Origin: Basidiobolus ranarum
Lineage: Eukaryota; Basidiobolomycota; Basidiobolomycetes; Basidiobolales
Assembly: GCA_040143965.1 (NCBI GenBank)
Contig: JASJQH010007066.1
Coordinates: 1-22,209, forward strand
Length of the DNA: 22,209 nt
Reading direction: 5' to 3'
Shown in pieces: positions 1-10,383 of the stretch (position 1 is its first letter; the number at the start of each line of letters is the position of its first letter). Under the pieces are notes generated by a model. That model was given only the letters and a program-made list of their open reading frames with translations. It did not search any database and was not told the DNA's origin. Made by a program: the position numbers and the translations under genes.

Positions 1-1635
1 CTTCTATGAATGCATCTCTAGAGAATAATTGAATGGACAATCACTGGGAAAACGCTCACCTATTTATACGGATTAGAGGAAGCATTTCCTAATGCAAAAA
101 AGTTAACATTCTAACCAATACTCCCCCCTCACCCATTATAGTTACTCTCCTTAAGAAATCACCAGGTCTTGAAGATCAGCCTATAAACAAATATACAAAC
201 GATGTTATTGATTATTGTTGAATATAATCCAAAATCCCAAACGTTAAATGGATGGAATTTTCCACAGGAATTATGCCTGTCTTCAGACTGGTTCAAAATT
301 TAGAACTGTAGATAGTCTCAAATTCAGATTATGTATGGCAAGTGTTGTTGCATCATATAGATTCCGAAAACAGACATTCCAATTTTCGGCTCATTCTAGA
401 GTATTTCCAATATCGTCGTTTGTTTGGAAAGGTAATAAATTTGAAGGGAAGTGTCTAGACCAATGATGTATTAGTCACCCCTTTAGATCATTTTAACTAA
501 TAATATTGCTCTTAATAGAGCAAGAAGGCACTTGATTTTTGCACAGTTAATTCGAATGCAAATATTATGAATGTACAAGGATCATGCCTATTCGGCCTCT
601 ACAGTAGAGAACCAACTTCTAAGAATACTAGCGATATAGTTCTTTTCTAATGTTGGCAACGGCTACGTGACCAGGATGCCTTTAAGATATATCCTAGTTT
701 TTTTCATGACGTTTTTGGCGTTTTCTACATAGGTTTCATATATAATAATTCACAGTAAATCCTTCGATCATATCCAAACTTGAATGGGTATGACAACCCG
801 AAGAACAGGTGCCTAGCCAAGGTTGGTAATTGAGAAGTACCGGACCATGAGACGTTGCTATCGTTGCTGCGTATAGCATCATGACTACCTTAAACTAGAG
901 TGGAGTCGATGGGAAAGTCATCTTATCTGGAATTGACTCTGCTCACACTTCCCATCACACATATATCAGCAGCAATGGCAGAATGCAGATCATGAAGATT
1001 ACTGATGATTTTCTAGGCTTCAAGCGGTTATTAGAAATCGATAAATATTTTAAGTGGACCCTGACAGTCATTGCTCAGAAAGCTCTCTAAATAGTAATAT
1101 GAATAATGATACTTCCATCATAATGCTAATTGATTAGGTAGAAACGGTGGTTCCTGCAATCAAATCCCGATTTCACTTCTTGCGATTATTGGAAGGAAGA
1201 TTTTCATTATGTATGGAGCATAAAGCCCATGTGGATAGTAACAAGGTATGAGCCCATGTTGGCCCATTTGTGCTAAGATACAATATGATGGAGAGCATCA
1301 GCGATCTTTATTATCTTAGTCTGTAGACAATTCTTTTGTACTTCATCCATATACATCCACTAAACGCATGTTAATAGCAACAAACGAGCCAATACGAAGA
1401 AATATGACTAGTAGAATGCGAAGAAGCAGGCAAGGAAGTAGTAATTTCTTTACGAAGGTATTGGATACTATACACAAATGAATGACATGATAACAGAAAA
1501 GAATAAGTGTTGATCGTTCTCGGTAAAAATGTCAATAAAGCAATGCGCTCAAAGAGAGCTGAAAACAATTTACAAAATTAAAAGTACATTAAGATCATAT
1601 TGACCCTCGTATACTCTCTAAAACTATCAAGATTC
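1..1635. other. Intergenic, no supported gene
   Basis: AT-rich sequence with stops in all frames. The longest ATG-started frame (248-466, +, 72 codons) matches no family I know, and I see no splice-consistent extension. No tRNA box pair, long repeat or transposon ends were found. The right part is the 3' flank of the minus-strand carrier gene. Confidence 0.6.
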
Positions 1636-3011
1636 CTAGTTTGTGAGAAGTCCAGTTCTGTGGCTGGTTAGGCGAAGAAACTCTTCATAGACTACCCATG
1701 TGATGGCAGAGCTGAGAGGCTTTCGCATTAAACGAATGACTAAACCCTTGAAAAGTCCCGAGATTTTTTCTTCCTATAGTGAATACGGAAATAAAATAAA
1801 TCGAATGTTAAGCAAGACTTTGATGTGATTAATGTTAAGATGCTCTGTTGTTACTTGAAGTATTTTGACGGTGGATTGGAAGGAGTTGCGGTACTCCGAG
1901 GGTTGGAGTTGCATTCGAGTTTTCAATACATCGAATGGATGTGTTAAAGTGGTAGCAGTGATTCCGGCAAAGATACCGGAAACACCATTGACTAATTGAA
2001 CGGGTGCATTACAGTTTTTGCTAGAGTTGAGGGCTATAAAAATCAATGAATAAATGCTTACGACCGTAGAGAGAGCCACGACTCGAGTAGATAAATGGTC
2101 TTACCTAATAGTGAGACTTTAAATTGTTCGTATGCTGCCACATAGATACCGGCAAGTGGGGCATCTCTCATAGCAGTGGCACCATAACCAACAAAGAAAC
2201 CTAAAGGATGGTAATTAATTATCATGTCCAAGATACTCAACCTTCGCAAAGATCTTCGCTACCTCTTAGTCCGTGATTTTTAAAAGTAGAAACGATTGCT
2301 TCTCGGATATTCTTGTATTGGTATATATCGCTCTAAAATTTCAGTGTTACTCTCAAGTTGATGGTAAATATATAGGCAAACGAACGGAGACATACTTCAT
2401 ATCTAACTTTGATTAAAGTAATTGGCATTGCTAAGAATCCAGTAAAGGCTCTGGCTGAGGCACCCGATAATAGGTTGGCAGCACCTTTCGAGGCATTTTC
2501 GGACTTGCCCGTTAACTTAGGTAGAGCTTTATGGTAAAACTCACGCCAATGACTCAACATCATAAAATAAAGGCCATTTCCAGGCACATTTCTAAACTTG
2601 CCAAATGAGTTGTCAGTAAAGGAAAAACGATCAGTGAAGTCTTATTCAAAATTACCTAAAAATTGTAGGTACTGTGCCTCTCCACAGGCCTGGGACTCCG
2701 TCTTTAAGTAAAATTTGCTTTACCGTTCCGAATAAAGTGCTAAAACAAAGCAATGATGAATCCTGGGAGTGAAATTACTTCAGAGAGAAACAATGTTTCG
2801 CTTACCTATTATGTGAAGTACCGGGCTGCAGTAAGCTTTGGTGCTGTTGTTGCTGCTGCATTCTAGTTTTAAGTAAGTCTAATGGCTGAAGGAGAACGCA
2901 CGAAAAAAGGCCAGAAGTAGCACCAGCAGCAAGATGCATTGAAGAGGAATGCTTGGACGTATTCATATTAAAGTAGCTAGTATCGTGAAATAAGTTTGGT
3001 GTGGTATCCAA
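1636..3011 (-). CDS. HEM25: Mitochondrial glycine carrier, SLC25A38/Hem25 type (7 exons)
   Basis: Exons on the minus strand are 3011-2806, 2739-2656, 2591-2396, 2332-2263, 2200-2105, 2033-1855 and 1773-1636. All six introns are GT-AG, 62-81 nt, and phases join to a 322-residue protein. The three mitochondrial carrier repeats are visible: QPLDLLKTR (about residues 42-50), the derived second signature [11 protein letters not shown] (152-162) and [10 protein letters not shown] (248-257). A Thr in place of the acidic residue in repeat 2, the RDAPLAGIY motif and the [10 protein letters not shown] stretch near the C-terminus are typical of the SLC25A38/Hem25 family rather than carriers in general. 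In that family the protein lies in the inner mitochondrial membrane and imports glycine for 5-aminolevulinate and haem synthesis. Length matches the family (about 300). The start at 3011 is the first in-frame ATG; Met16 is an alternative. A short poly-Gln run follows the first signature. Function is inferred from family resemblance. Confidence 0.93.
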
Positions 3012-3269
3012 CTACGTCCCTCGTATGTGGAAAGGGAGTGAAAACACAGAAAATAAACAAATAATAGACGGCCTATCTTACTGTTGGGAAGTAAAAACCG
3101 CACAGTAGATAGTGCCGAAGTGATACGGTCAGAACTTGAGTAGGTAGAGTTTGGTTAGAATAGACTAGAAATCAAAATTTTGGTCAGATCGAAGTGTTTT
3201 ATTTGTAGATTATAGATCGGAATCTAATCAGAAGTAATACTAGACATACATGGTTTCCCACGCGAGTTG

Positions 3270-3279
3270 TATATAAAAA
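3270..3279 (+). promoter_or_regulatory. TATA box
   Basis: TATATAAAAA on the plus strand, about 260 bp upstream of and divergent from the carrier start, and 12 bp before an ATG at 3292. It is a good TATA match in otherwise mixed sequence. What it drives is unknown; the only candidate is the small spliced frame that follows. The very short distance to that ATG is a weakness, because the transcription start would be expected near or beyond it. Confidence 0.3.
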
Positions 3280-3291
3280 TTTTCTGATGAG

Positions 3292-3606
3292 ATGACTTGT
3301 TCTCCGCAGCTCAGTTTGAAGTTTCAGTTGAAATCTTTTGTCAGTTTGGATTATCAAGTAATACAACTCAGACAGTTGTATATTCTAAATGGGAGAAGCT
3401 CATTGGTAGTTGTGATTGAAACAATCGACAGTATAATATATCAGAAGAGAATATTGCTCAATACCAAGTAAGCCTAGAGGATTACGAGCCATTCAAGCAT
3501 ACTATTGTGGCTTTTATCGGTGTACTTTTCGTTGCTTATCAAATAGCAATCTTTTAGTAGTTTTCTCAATTCATCTAACCAGATAGACTTGTATAAGTCA
3601 CTTTAG
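3292..3606 (+). CDS. Speculative small two-exon gene, unknown product
   Basis: An ATG-started frame at 3292-3467 (58 codons plus 2 nt) ends in a consensus donor, AA|GTAAGC. A 90-nt interval ends CTTTTAG at 3557, and joining there keeps the frame through 3558-3606, giving about 74 residues. I do not recognise the protein: it starts MTCSPQLSLKFQLKSF, is moderately hydrophobic in the middle (SLVVVIETIDSII) and shows no motif. Support is the TATA box just upstream, the good donor and the phase match; the last has a one-in-three chance of being accidental. The frame is short and could be random. If real, it would share an approximately 280-bp bidirectional promoter with the carrier. Confidence 0.17.
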
Positions 3607-4335
3607 CCTACAGAATCATTAACTAGCCATTGATTAGACTTAACGCCAAAGCAAGAGTTGGGGTTTTCGTTATTTTTTACACTAAGATTACTTTACTTTA
3701 ATTGTAGGCCTATCGAGAGATACATACTCCTAACTAGGAACAAGCAGAGTAGATGATATATCAATCTCATAGCTTCTCTTTCAGACCCATATACTGCCAC
3801 ACATAAATTGGTGGTTGAAATTGTTCATATGATAGGCCTCCTCGCCCTTAAGAAATGGTTCTTTTATGGCGCTCACTTGTTGTGCTTAGCAAAGATAGTT
3901 GCTTGATAATCAATCTGCCCACGTTAAACTGATCATTAAGATTCAAGTAGATTTCACTACATTCTGTATTACTTCGGTTTTATTGGGAATTAGCACAGTT
4001 CCACCACCAAGTATTGCTGATAATTTTTTACATTAAAATTAACCATATAATATCCAAAAGCGCACTACTATCAAAGCTCTGGGTCTCATCGGAGGAAGGC
4101 GGAATCTTTGATAAGTAGTTGTATTTTGAACAAATGAGTGACGAATTAATTTCAGGTTTTGAAGCATATTAAGTAGCCATATTGTATTGAACATCTAGTG
4201 AAATAACCAACAAGGTCATATAATCGGCAGAAACGTTAATATAAGAAAGCACTGCACTAGCATAGAAAGAAATGGTGGAATATTAGAAAAGCTAATGGAC
4301 AATGACCATCAATAGCCTCTTATATACATGGTTGT

Positions 4336-4363
4336 ACCAAGTAGATACAGCTATATACTTGGT
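4336..4363. repeat. Short perfect inverted repeat
   Basis: ACCAAGTA at 4336-4343 is repeated in inverted orientation as TACTTGGT at 4356-4363, with a 12-nt AT-rich loop. It could form a small hairpin. With 8-bp arms in AT-rich DNA it may be chance, and no adjacent gene suggests a terminator role. Confidence 0.3.
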
Positions 4364-5163
4364 CAAAGCTTAAATCAATATGCCTGTAACTGTTAATATT
4401 CACTTTATTGGATTGTTTCTGTACTAATTAGCATTGTCTAAACACCTATATAGTCATATATATAGCTTAGTACTTAGCTATCCTATATTTCACTAAGATA
4501 TCACCCATTATTCTCAATTGGAATTTACTTAGAGGTTCTTAGATATATAGATTTTTCAAAGATGCCCAAACTTTGCACACATGTTCCTGGGCCCTTCCTT
4601 AATACATTCTACATGTTAGTTTGTTTACATCTTGACAAGACTATAAATATCTACTGAATACTCAATAAATCAATAAGTGAAAAACCACCAATTTCTCTAT
4701 TTCTCCAAACACTTCCAACAGGCTCCCAAAATACGTTAACACATTTATCACCACAACTTATGGATATCACTACCAAAACACCTTGATGGAGGTGTCTTGA
4801 TATTAATCTTAGAACACTTTTACATATCTTATGTATACTTTAGCTCAGAACTTAGATACTGCACTATATTGAGCATTGCTTGTCTGTTACATATCTCCAG
4901 GTTGAAGTTTCTTGAGCATATTTTGGAATTCCCAAGGAATCACAAAATTATAAAATCACCACCATAATTTAAAACTCCTTTGGAACATATCTTGGCATGA
5001 GATGCAAACTTGATTTTCTTTCCAATGGTTGCAATAACTGCCTTTGGATTAGTCTCTAGGGCCTGTACTTGACTGCTTTCCAGCTTAAATAATATACACT
5101 GACATCTCCAAACAATGAGATGGCTAGCATGCTAAAGTTTTTGAATAATTGAAATAACATACA

Positions 5164-5349
5164 TTGGACTTGTTCCCAGTGATAGTGCCAGATTGTACTG
5201 TATATATCATATTGGATAAAGTATTCTAAAATTTATGCGGCACAATTTGGCACTATCCAGCACCCTCTGGCATGATCAATTTCAATCACAATTACTCTAA
5301 TATATTGAGCCAAGGTCCGATAAATCCTGGCACAATGGAACAAGTCCAA
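5164..5349. mobile_element. MITE-like element with 13-bp terminal inverted repeats
   Basis: TTGGACTTGTTCC at 5164-5176 recurs exactly, inverted, at 5337-5349. Similarity resumes a few bases inward: the left end reads on to GTGCCAGATT and the right end, inverted, to GTGCCAGGATT. A third related copy, TTGGCACTATCCAG, sits inside near 5247-5260. The 186-bp interior has no coding capacity. Small size, paired ends and lack of a gene fit a non-autonomous DNA transposon remnant. A clear target-site duplication is not visible; only CA is shared just outside both ends. The superfamily cannot be assigned, and other copies in the genome would be the real proof. Confidence 0.5.
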
Positions 5350-7033
5350 CAAAGAAAGCCTTTTAAAATGTGCTACGATAATAATAGAAACAGTCACAGT
5401 GGTTTTGAAGGCTAGATAAACTAAATTTAATTGATCTCATATTAACCATGTTCAATTTACACCAACAGGACTGAAACTACTGTGCAAAGCTTTGAATCAA
5501 ATTAGCAATTTTATAAATATATGGTTCTACTTTTCCAAATAGTTAGCTAGGATAATCAAGTACGCAACGTATCGTGTGGAGAATATATATATTAGTATTG
5601 GAGATATGATAGCCAAGAAGTAGGAAATCAATGATGCTGGGTTTCATTCCACTTCTACTGTGCTCTAATTTAAACCGAAGAAATATTTTGATGAACGGTA
5701 GATATGAAAAACATATCGTTGTTTAAGTGCTCAATGATACTGCTTTAACAATCATATCCTCCCGTCCAGGCATGAAGAAATGGGTCTCGTTGGAGCGGAT
5801 GCCTAACTGACTTTATAGACTCTAATATACCTCATTGCACAGATTTTCATATCATTATAATCATGAGCGATGTTGTGTGGATATGGCACTGTCTTAGGAT
5901 CTCTGAGTTACTTACAAATATTAGTAATGCACCAGATTATCATTCACGCCATATTCACATCAGTTGCATCCTTTCATGTGCATGTGTCACCATAGAGATA
6001 TTTACATGGCTTTTGCAGTTCATCTCTTTATACGTACCCTCTGAGCCACGAATCCCAAGCTGACTGCCTTAATAGTACATGCTTAATCCATATATCCAGC
6101 CATTGATATCCATTTGTAGCGAGTACAGGATATATCAAACCATAACCAAAAGTGGCAAAGATATTAGAATGTCTAAATGAATAATTCGTAAATTATCTGT
6201 AAATATGAGATCTTTATTAAAAGGTGCTCAAACTGTTGAATGATTCCAATGGTATGCTAATTTCCGATAGGGAGAGAGATGGTTAGTGATGCGAAAGGAG
6301 TATTTATTGACAATGAGATATGGGGACCTCCACGGGTTCCCGATGACTCTATATGGTAGCGCATGCCAGAACGGGCGATATTTCTAATAGGAAATGGACT
6401 CGGAATAATAGCAACGGAGAATCGAACCAAGGTCGCAGCTGCTTAGAGCGCAATACGTCTGCATTCTTTGGGAGATCAAGCAATCGCTCAGCAAGTAGAT
6501 CATGTTGATGTGTCAAAAAGGTTATTGTGACACCAAATGATCGTCTCTACCATACGCGTATTCATGTTCCAATGATTCAGCTTACTCAACATGAACGATC
6601 CAGTTTATTAAGAGATGATTAGGCAGGAATGTTTCGTTGTGTAAAGGTGGAGTTCAGATATATATTTTAGGCTCACGAATGGTGTAATGGCATGGATTCA
6701 TCTTCGTGGGATATATACACTTATAGTTGCTCTCAAAGCCGAGGATATATCCGATATATAGAGGCCCCGCTTTTGAAACCAATCGGCTCACCCAAGCAGC
6801 GTTGATATTGAATTTAGTTTCATATTAGCAGAGTTGATCGGTAGGACATGATGAAGATGAATTACTGTCACACACAATTTGGGACACATATGACGTTGAA
6901 TAGGGGAATCTTAAGTAATTGTGGTTAACAAATTGGATCTGAATGTGAAATATGTTCATTCAGGAAATCAACATTGGAGGATGACGTGTAGCTGTCGAAC
7001 GGACTTTCTAGTTGGCGATGAGTGTAGTGTGTT

Positions 7034-7980
7034 TTAGAATGTGTTCTTTGGCTTGGCTGTTCCACACAGTAGGAATTCAAAAACAATCCCACCTAGAACA
7101 GCACCAACAATAGGTCCGATGACAGGAACCCAAAAGTAATAATTGGATGCAGTCCACACTTCTGTACCGTAGCCAGCTACCCAAGTGAAAAGACGAGGGC
7201 CAAAATCACGTGCAGGGTTGATCGCATATCCAGTCAAGAAGCCAGTACACATACCAATGGTAACAACTAAAATGCCTACAAAAATGGGATTGGCACCAAC
7301 GTGAATCGCATTACGCTTGTCATTACAGCCTAGAAGAGCAATCATTAATAAACCGGTGGAAAGTAACTCGGTCCAGAAGGCGGTACCGAGATTTAGAAAT
7401 GGCTGAGGATACGTGGCGTAGAAGCTAGCGGTTGCCTGAGGTCCAACAACCTGACGAACACCACCATCAAACTCATTGATGTCCGCAAGCCAAAGGGAGT
7501 GTACAAGCCCAGCACCACAAAAGGCGCCTAAAGTCTGTGCAAAGATGAAGCCCGGAACTTTCTTCCAGGGAAAGCCTCTTAATAAAGCGAGAGTGATTGT
7601 TACCGCAGGATTCAGGTGAGCGCCCTACAATATGGGAATTTAGTGTGATTGTCGAAGTAAGGAGAGAATATGCTTGATCTTACCGAAATACCAGCGTTGG
7701 AATAGATAGCAACCGTTAGTCCAAAGCCCCAGCCCAAGTTGATACTCAAATATTCACCGGAAGTATTTTCTGTATTCAGAAGAACTTGATGAACTACGGA
7801 GTTACCGAAAATCAGTAATATCATAGTGCTAAGGAATTCGGCGAAATATTCCCGATATTCATAACGAAAATTTGGTGCTATATTGCTGATGATTTTTTGT
7901 AATTTCGTCTGGGGGATTTCCTCCTCTTGAGGGTATGTGGAGTCGTCTAGGTCAAGCCTCGTAGGATCGTTAAGGCCCAT
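7034..7980 (-). CDS. Aquaglyceroporin (MIP family), two exons
   Basis: Exon 1 is 7980-7684 and exon 2 is 7624-7034, with a 59-nt GTAAGA...TGTAG intron in phase 0, giving 295 residues. Both pore motifs are present: GAHLNPAVT at about 100-108 and GYAINPARDFGPRL at about 231-244. The Asp directly after NPAR (residue 239) is the usual sign of a glycerol-conducting aquaglyceroporin rather than a strict aquaporin. Hydrophobic helices surround both motifs, beginning at EYFAEFLSTMILLIFG. The N-terminal tail of about 45 residues is acidic, and the C-terminal tail is very short, so it lacks the long regulatory extensions of yeast Fps1. The likely role is passive glycerol, water or small-solute flow across the plasma membrane. 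The start is the only in-frame ATG near the N-terminus, and a TATA box lies 54 bp upstream. Confidence 0.94.
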
Positions 7981-8033
7981 GATAGATAGTAAATATTGAG
8001 AAAGTATGGACGTCTGTAGTGCTCGTCAGGCCT

Positions 8034-8040
8034 CTTTATA
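8034..8040 (-). promoter_or_regulatory. TATA box of the aquaglyceroporin gene
   Basis: TATAAAG on the minus strand, 54-60 bp upstream of the aquaglyceroporin ATG at 7980. The position suits a core promoter with a short 5' leader. Assigned by motif and distance only. Confidence 0.45.
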
Positions 8041-10383
8041 TTGTTATTAGGTCATAGCCATATCCATCATCTCCTGTAACACCATTGGTGCACTATTGGA
8101 GAGTTACACAAGAAACCCTAATCAGATTCACTCATGATCACCAGCTTCAAATGAAATCATCATCCACAACAAATTCATTATAAATGCTCATCCATTTTAG
8201 TAAATCTGAACTACTATTAGCTGTTTAACGGAAAAACACTGGGCAGTTTTCACGCGAGAGTATCCTGACCCAGTAAAGCGCAATGCCGGGATTGATATTG
8301 GTGTTACTTTCTAGTTGATATATATTTACAATTGGTAGTGAAATGATTGCGATATGTAGAGGTGTCTCTGGCCCCGCTTTTCTCTACCATAAGCGTACAG
8401 GTTCATAAGTAGAGCATTCCCATGGTAAGTTAAATCTCAATCACTTGATCACACCATCTGAGGCTTTCAGAGTATTGTTGAAGGTGTATGGGGGATCTCG
8501 GTCGAAGTAAGCTCGTAGAGGTTATTGCCTTGAACGAATGATCATTTTCATTATTCCAAAGGCACGCATGCGTACACCATTATATCACAGAACGTCGAAG
8601 GGTTTGGGGTCAAGCGTGTTTCTTTCCGCTACTAAGCTCCCTGGAAATAGGGTGAGGTAATGCTTCCCCACAAAGCTCATCCAGTTTTGTTTCATTCTTG
8701 GTGGAGGGTGTGAAATTGATTGATGCGAGATCTCGATAGAGAATGATTCAAGATGATTCTATGTATGTTTACGATTAAATCTGGCGATAAAAGCCGAGTC
8801 CCGCTTTAGCTATTGAATGGATGCGAAGGTAGCGGGAAAAGTATCGCTCCTTGGATGCTCAACTGGGTAGATCGATGAGGTCGATGGTTTCTGCTTTTGG
8901 TAACAGATATAAAATATCGAACCATTGTAAAGTCAAAGTGAGCACGTGAGCCTCATGTTTTAGAATGACAAAGTACTGATTCAGAGCAAAGAGTATATCA
9001 TAGTGCTTGTTGGACCTGTGGGTGTTCACCTCCATATGCAGATGGCTTTCTCATTTCCATGTGCAATTCTTAGAATGTACGTTCTGTGTATAGTAATATG
9101 TCATTTGTATGGAGTAAGCTCTTGATTGGCCTCATGATAAGCTTCGTACAATTCAATGAGTATGATGTAATTGTGGAAATGATGAATTTATTACCAGGGC
9201 TCGCCAGGTGTAGAACATCAAGGGCAATAACCTACTTACGATTATTAATGGAGGTCCAATCTATGTAGCTGGTGCGGTGCTGAGTTCGGCATGAGAGAGC
9301 AGCTCAGATGAAGAGACACTGGAAAAATCTCCTTTGACAAATATACCTGTAAATATCAGTGGTGGGTGAAAGATTAGAGTATTAAAAGGCCTCATACAAT
9401 AAAAACTGCATGCAGGATATCCAGTAAACCTGCTATGAGGTCTCCATAAACCAAACATATGGTAAATGGTGTAACCCTTCTTCCAGTTATTTGCCTAAAC
9501 CTAGCTTGTAACTTGTTCTTGAAACATTTTTGCGAAATAATGACATTCTTCTAAATTATTATTATTTATTATATATATATCTGTTAGTTCAATTGTAAAG
9601 TGGAGCATACATGTGGCAATCATAATATCTACTGTTTTAGGATCTAACCCACTTGGAGCTCGAGATGCCAAGCTGTTGGATGCTTCAAGTGTACACAAGA
9701 CAAAAACCAGTACATCATTGCAATTGAGTAATATATAGGCACCAAGTTTGGCTTATACCTTAAGTGGATTGTAAATTCCATCGATCATCAGGGTAATGTA
9801 GTCGTATAGCCACGGTTTAAATACAATGAACTTCAAGTGCCTCACTCACCAAATTTATGAACCGTTACGGCCGGACAATGCCTATAATCAGCTAATTGAA
9901 AATCTGGTAGACTTTTGAACTTTTAAAAGCTCATCTCTAGGTACCCATTGGGATATTCATAGCCCATATACACTCTTACACTACACCGATGTATAATGGT
10001 AATGACTTCGCTTTATTCATAGATATGTTCGAAACACTAGGCCTATTTGAATTTCCTTCTAAAGAAAGGTAAAATTCACCAGTAGGAGTAATTCCAACCA
10101 ATATTCTCAAATGCGAGCATATCAAACGCATAAAGAGTGATCACTACTACTGATGCAACAATGTCAGTTGGCGAAAATATAAAAATATAGGGGATAGAAA
10201 ATATGATGTGGGAGAAGAGAATCAAGCAGCTTGGTTCAGGTCCTATGGTAATGTATATTGCCAACATAGCTTAGAACGAGATAGTGTACCAAGATATATT
10301 CGATATTAACTATGTAATTCATTTCATTCATAACCTGTGGGGTGTGGGTGCTATGACTTCAACTAAACACAGTGTTTGCGCCC
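8041..10383. other. Intergenic, no supported gene
   Basis: About 2.3 kb. The longest frames (near 9086-9268 +, 9261-9458 -, 9501-9698 -, 10076-10267 -) are 60-65 codons, unrecognisable and not joined by good splice sites. A TTATTATTATTTATTATATATATAT microsatellite-like stretch lies at about 9556-9580. The left end holds the aquaglyceroporin promoter, the right end the 3' flank of the WD40 gene. Confidence 0.55.

Larger units (their letters stand above)
3607..7033. other. Long AT-rich intergenic region
   Basis: About 3.4 kb without a supported gene. It holds the inverted-repeat element at 5164-5349, a short perfect inverted repeat at 4336-4363 and many TATATA runs. Around 4640-4715 a TATA box, an AATAAA-like signal and a CCAACA end follow one another, which recalls an LTR, but no partner or matching start was found. 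An ATG frame at 5863-6063 (66 codons) resembles nothing known. The last 700 bp is the 3' flank of the aquaglyceroporin. Confidence 0.5.

Noticed and set aside
248-466. 72-codon ATG frame on the plus strand
   Set aside because: Unrecognisable, isolated, and of a length expected by chance over 1.6 kb in six frames.
4600-4715. LTR-like order of TATA box, AATAAA-like signal and CCAACA end
   Set aside because: No matching TGTTGG start, target duplication, second copy or adjacent coding remnant was found. AT-rich DNA gives such patterns often.
5863-6063. 66-codon ATG frame on the plus strand
   Set aside because: No family resemblance, no promoter or splice support, and length within chance expectation.
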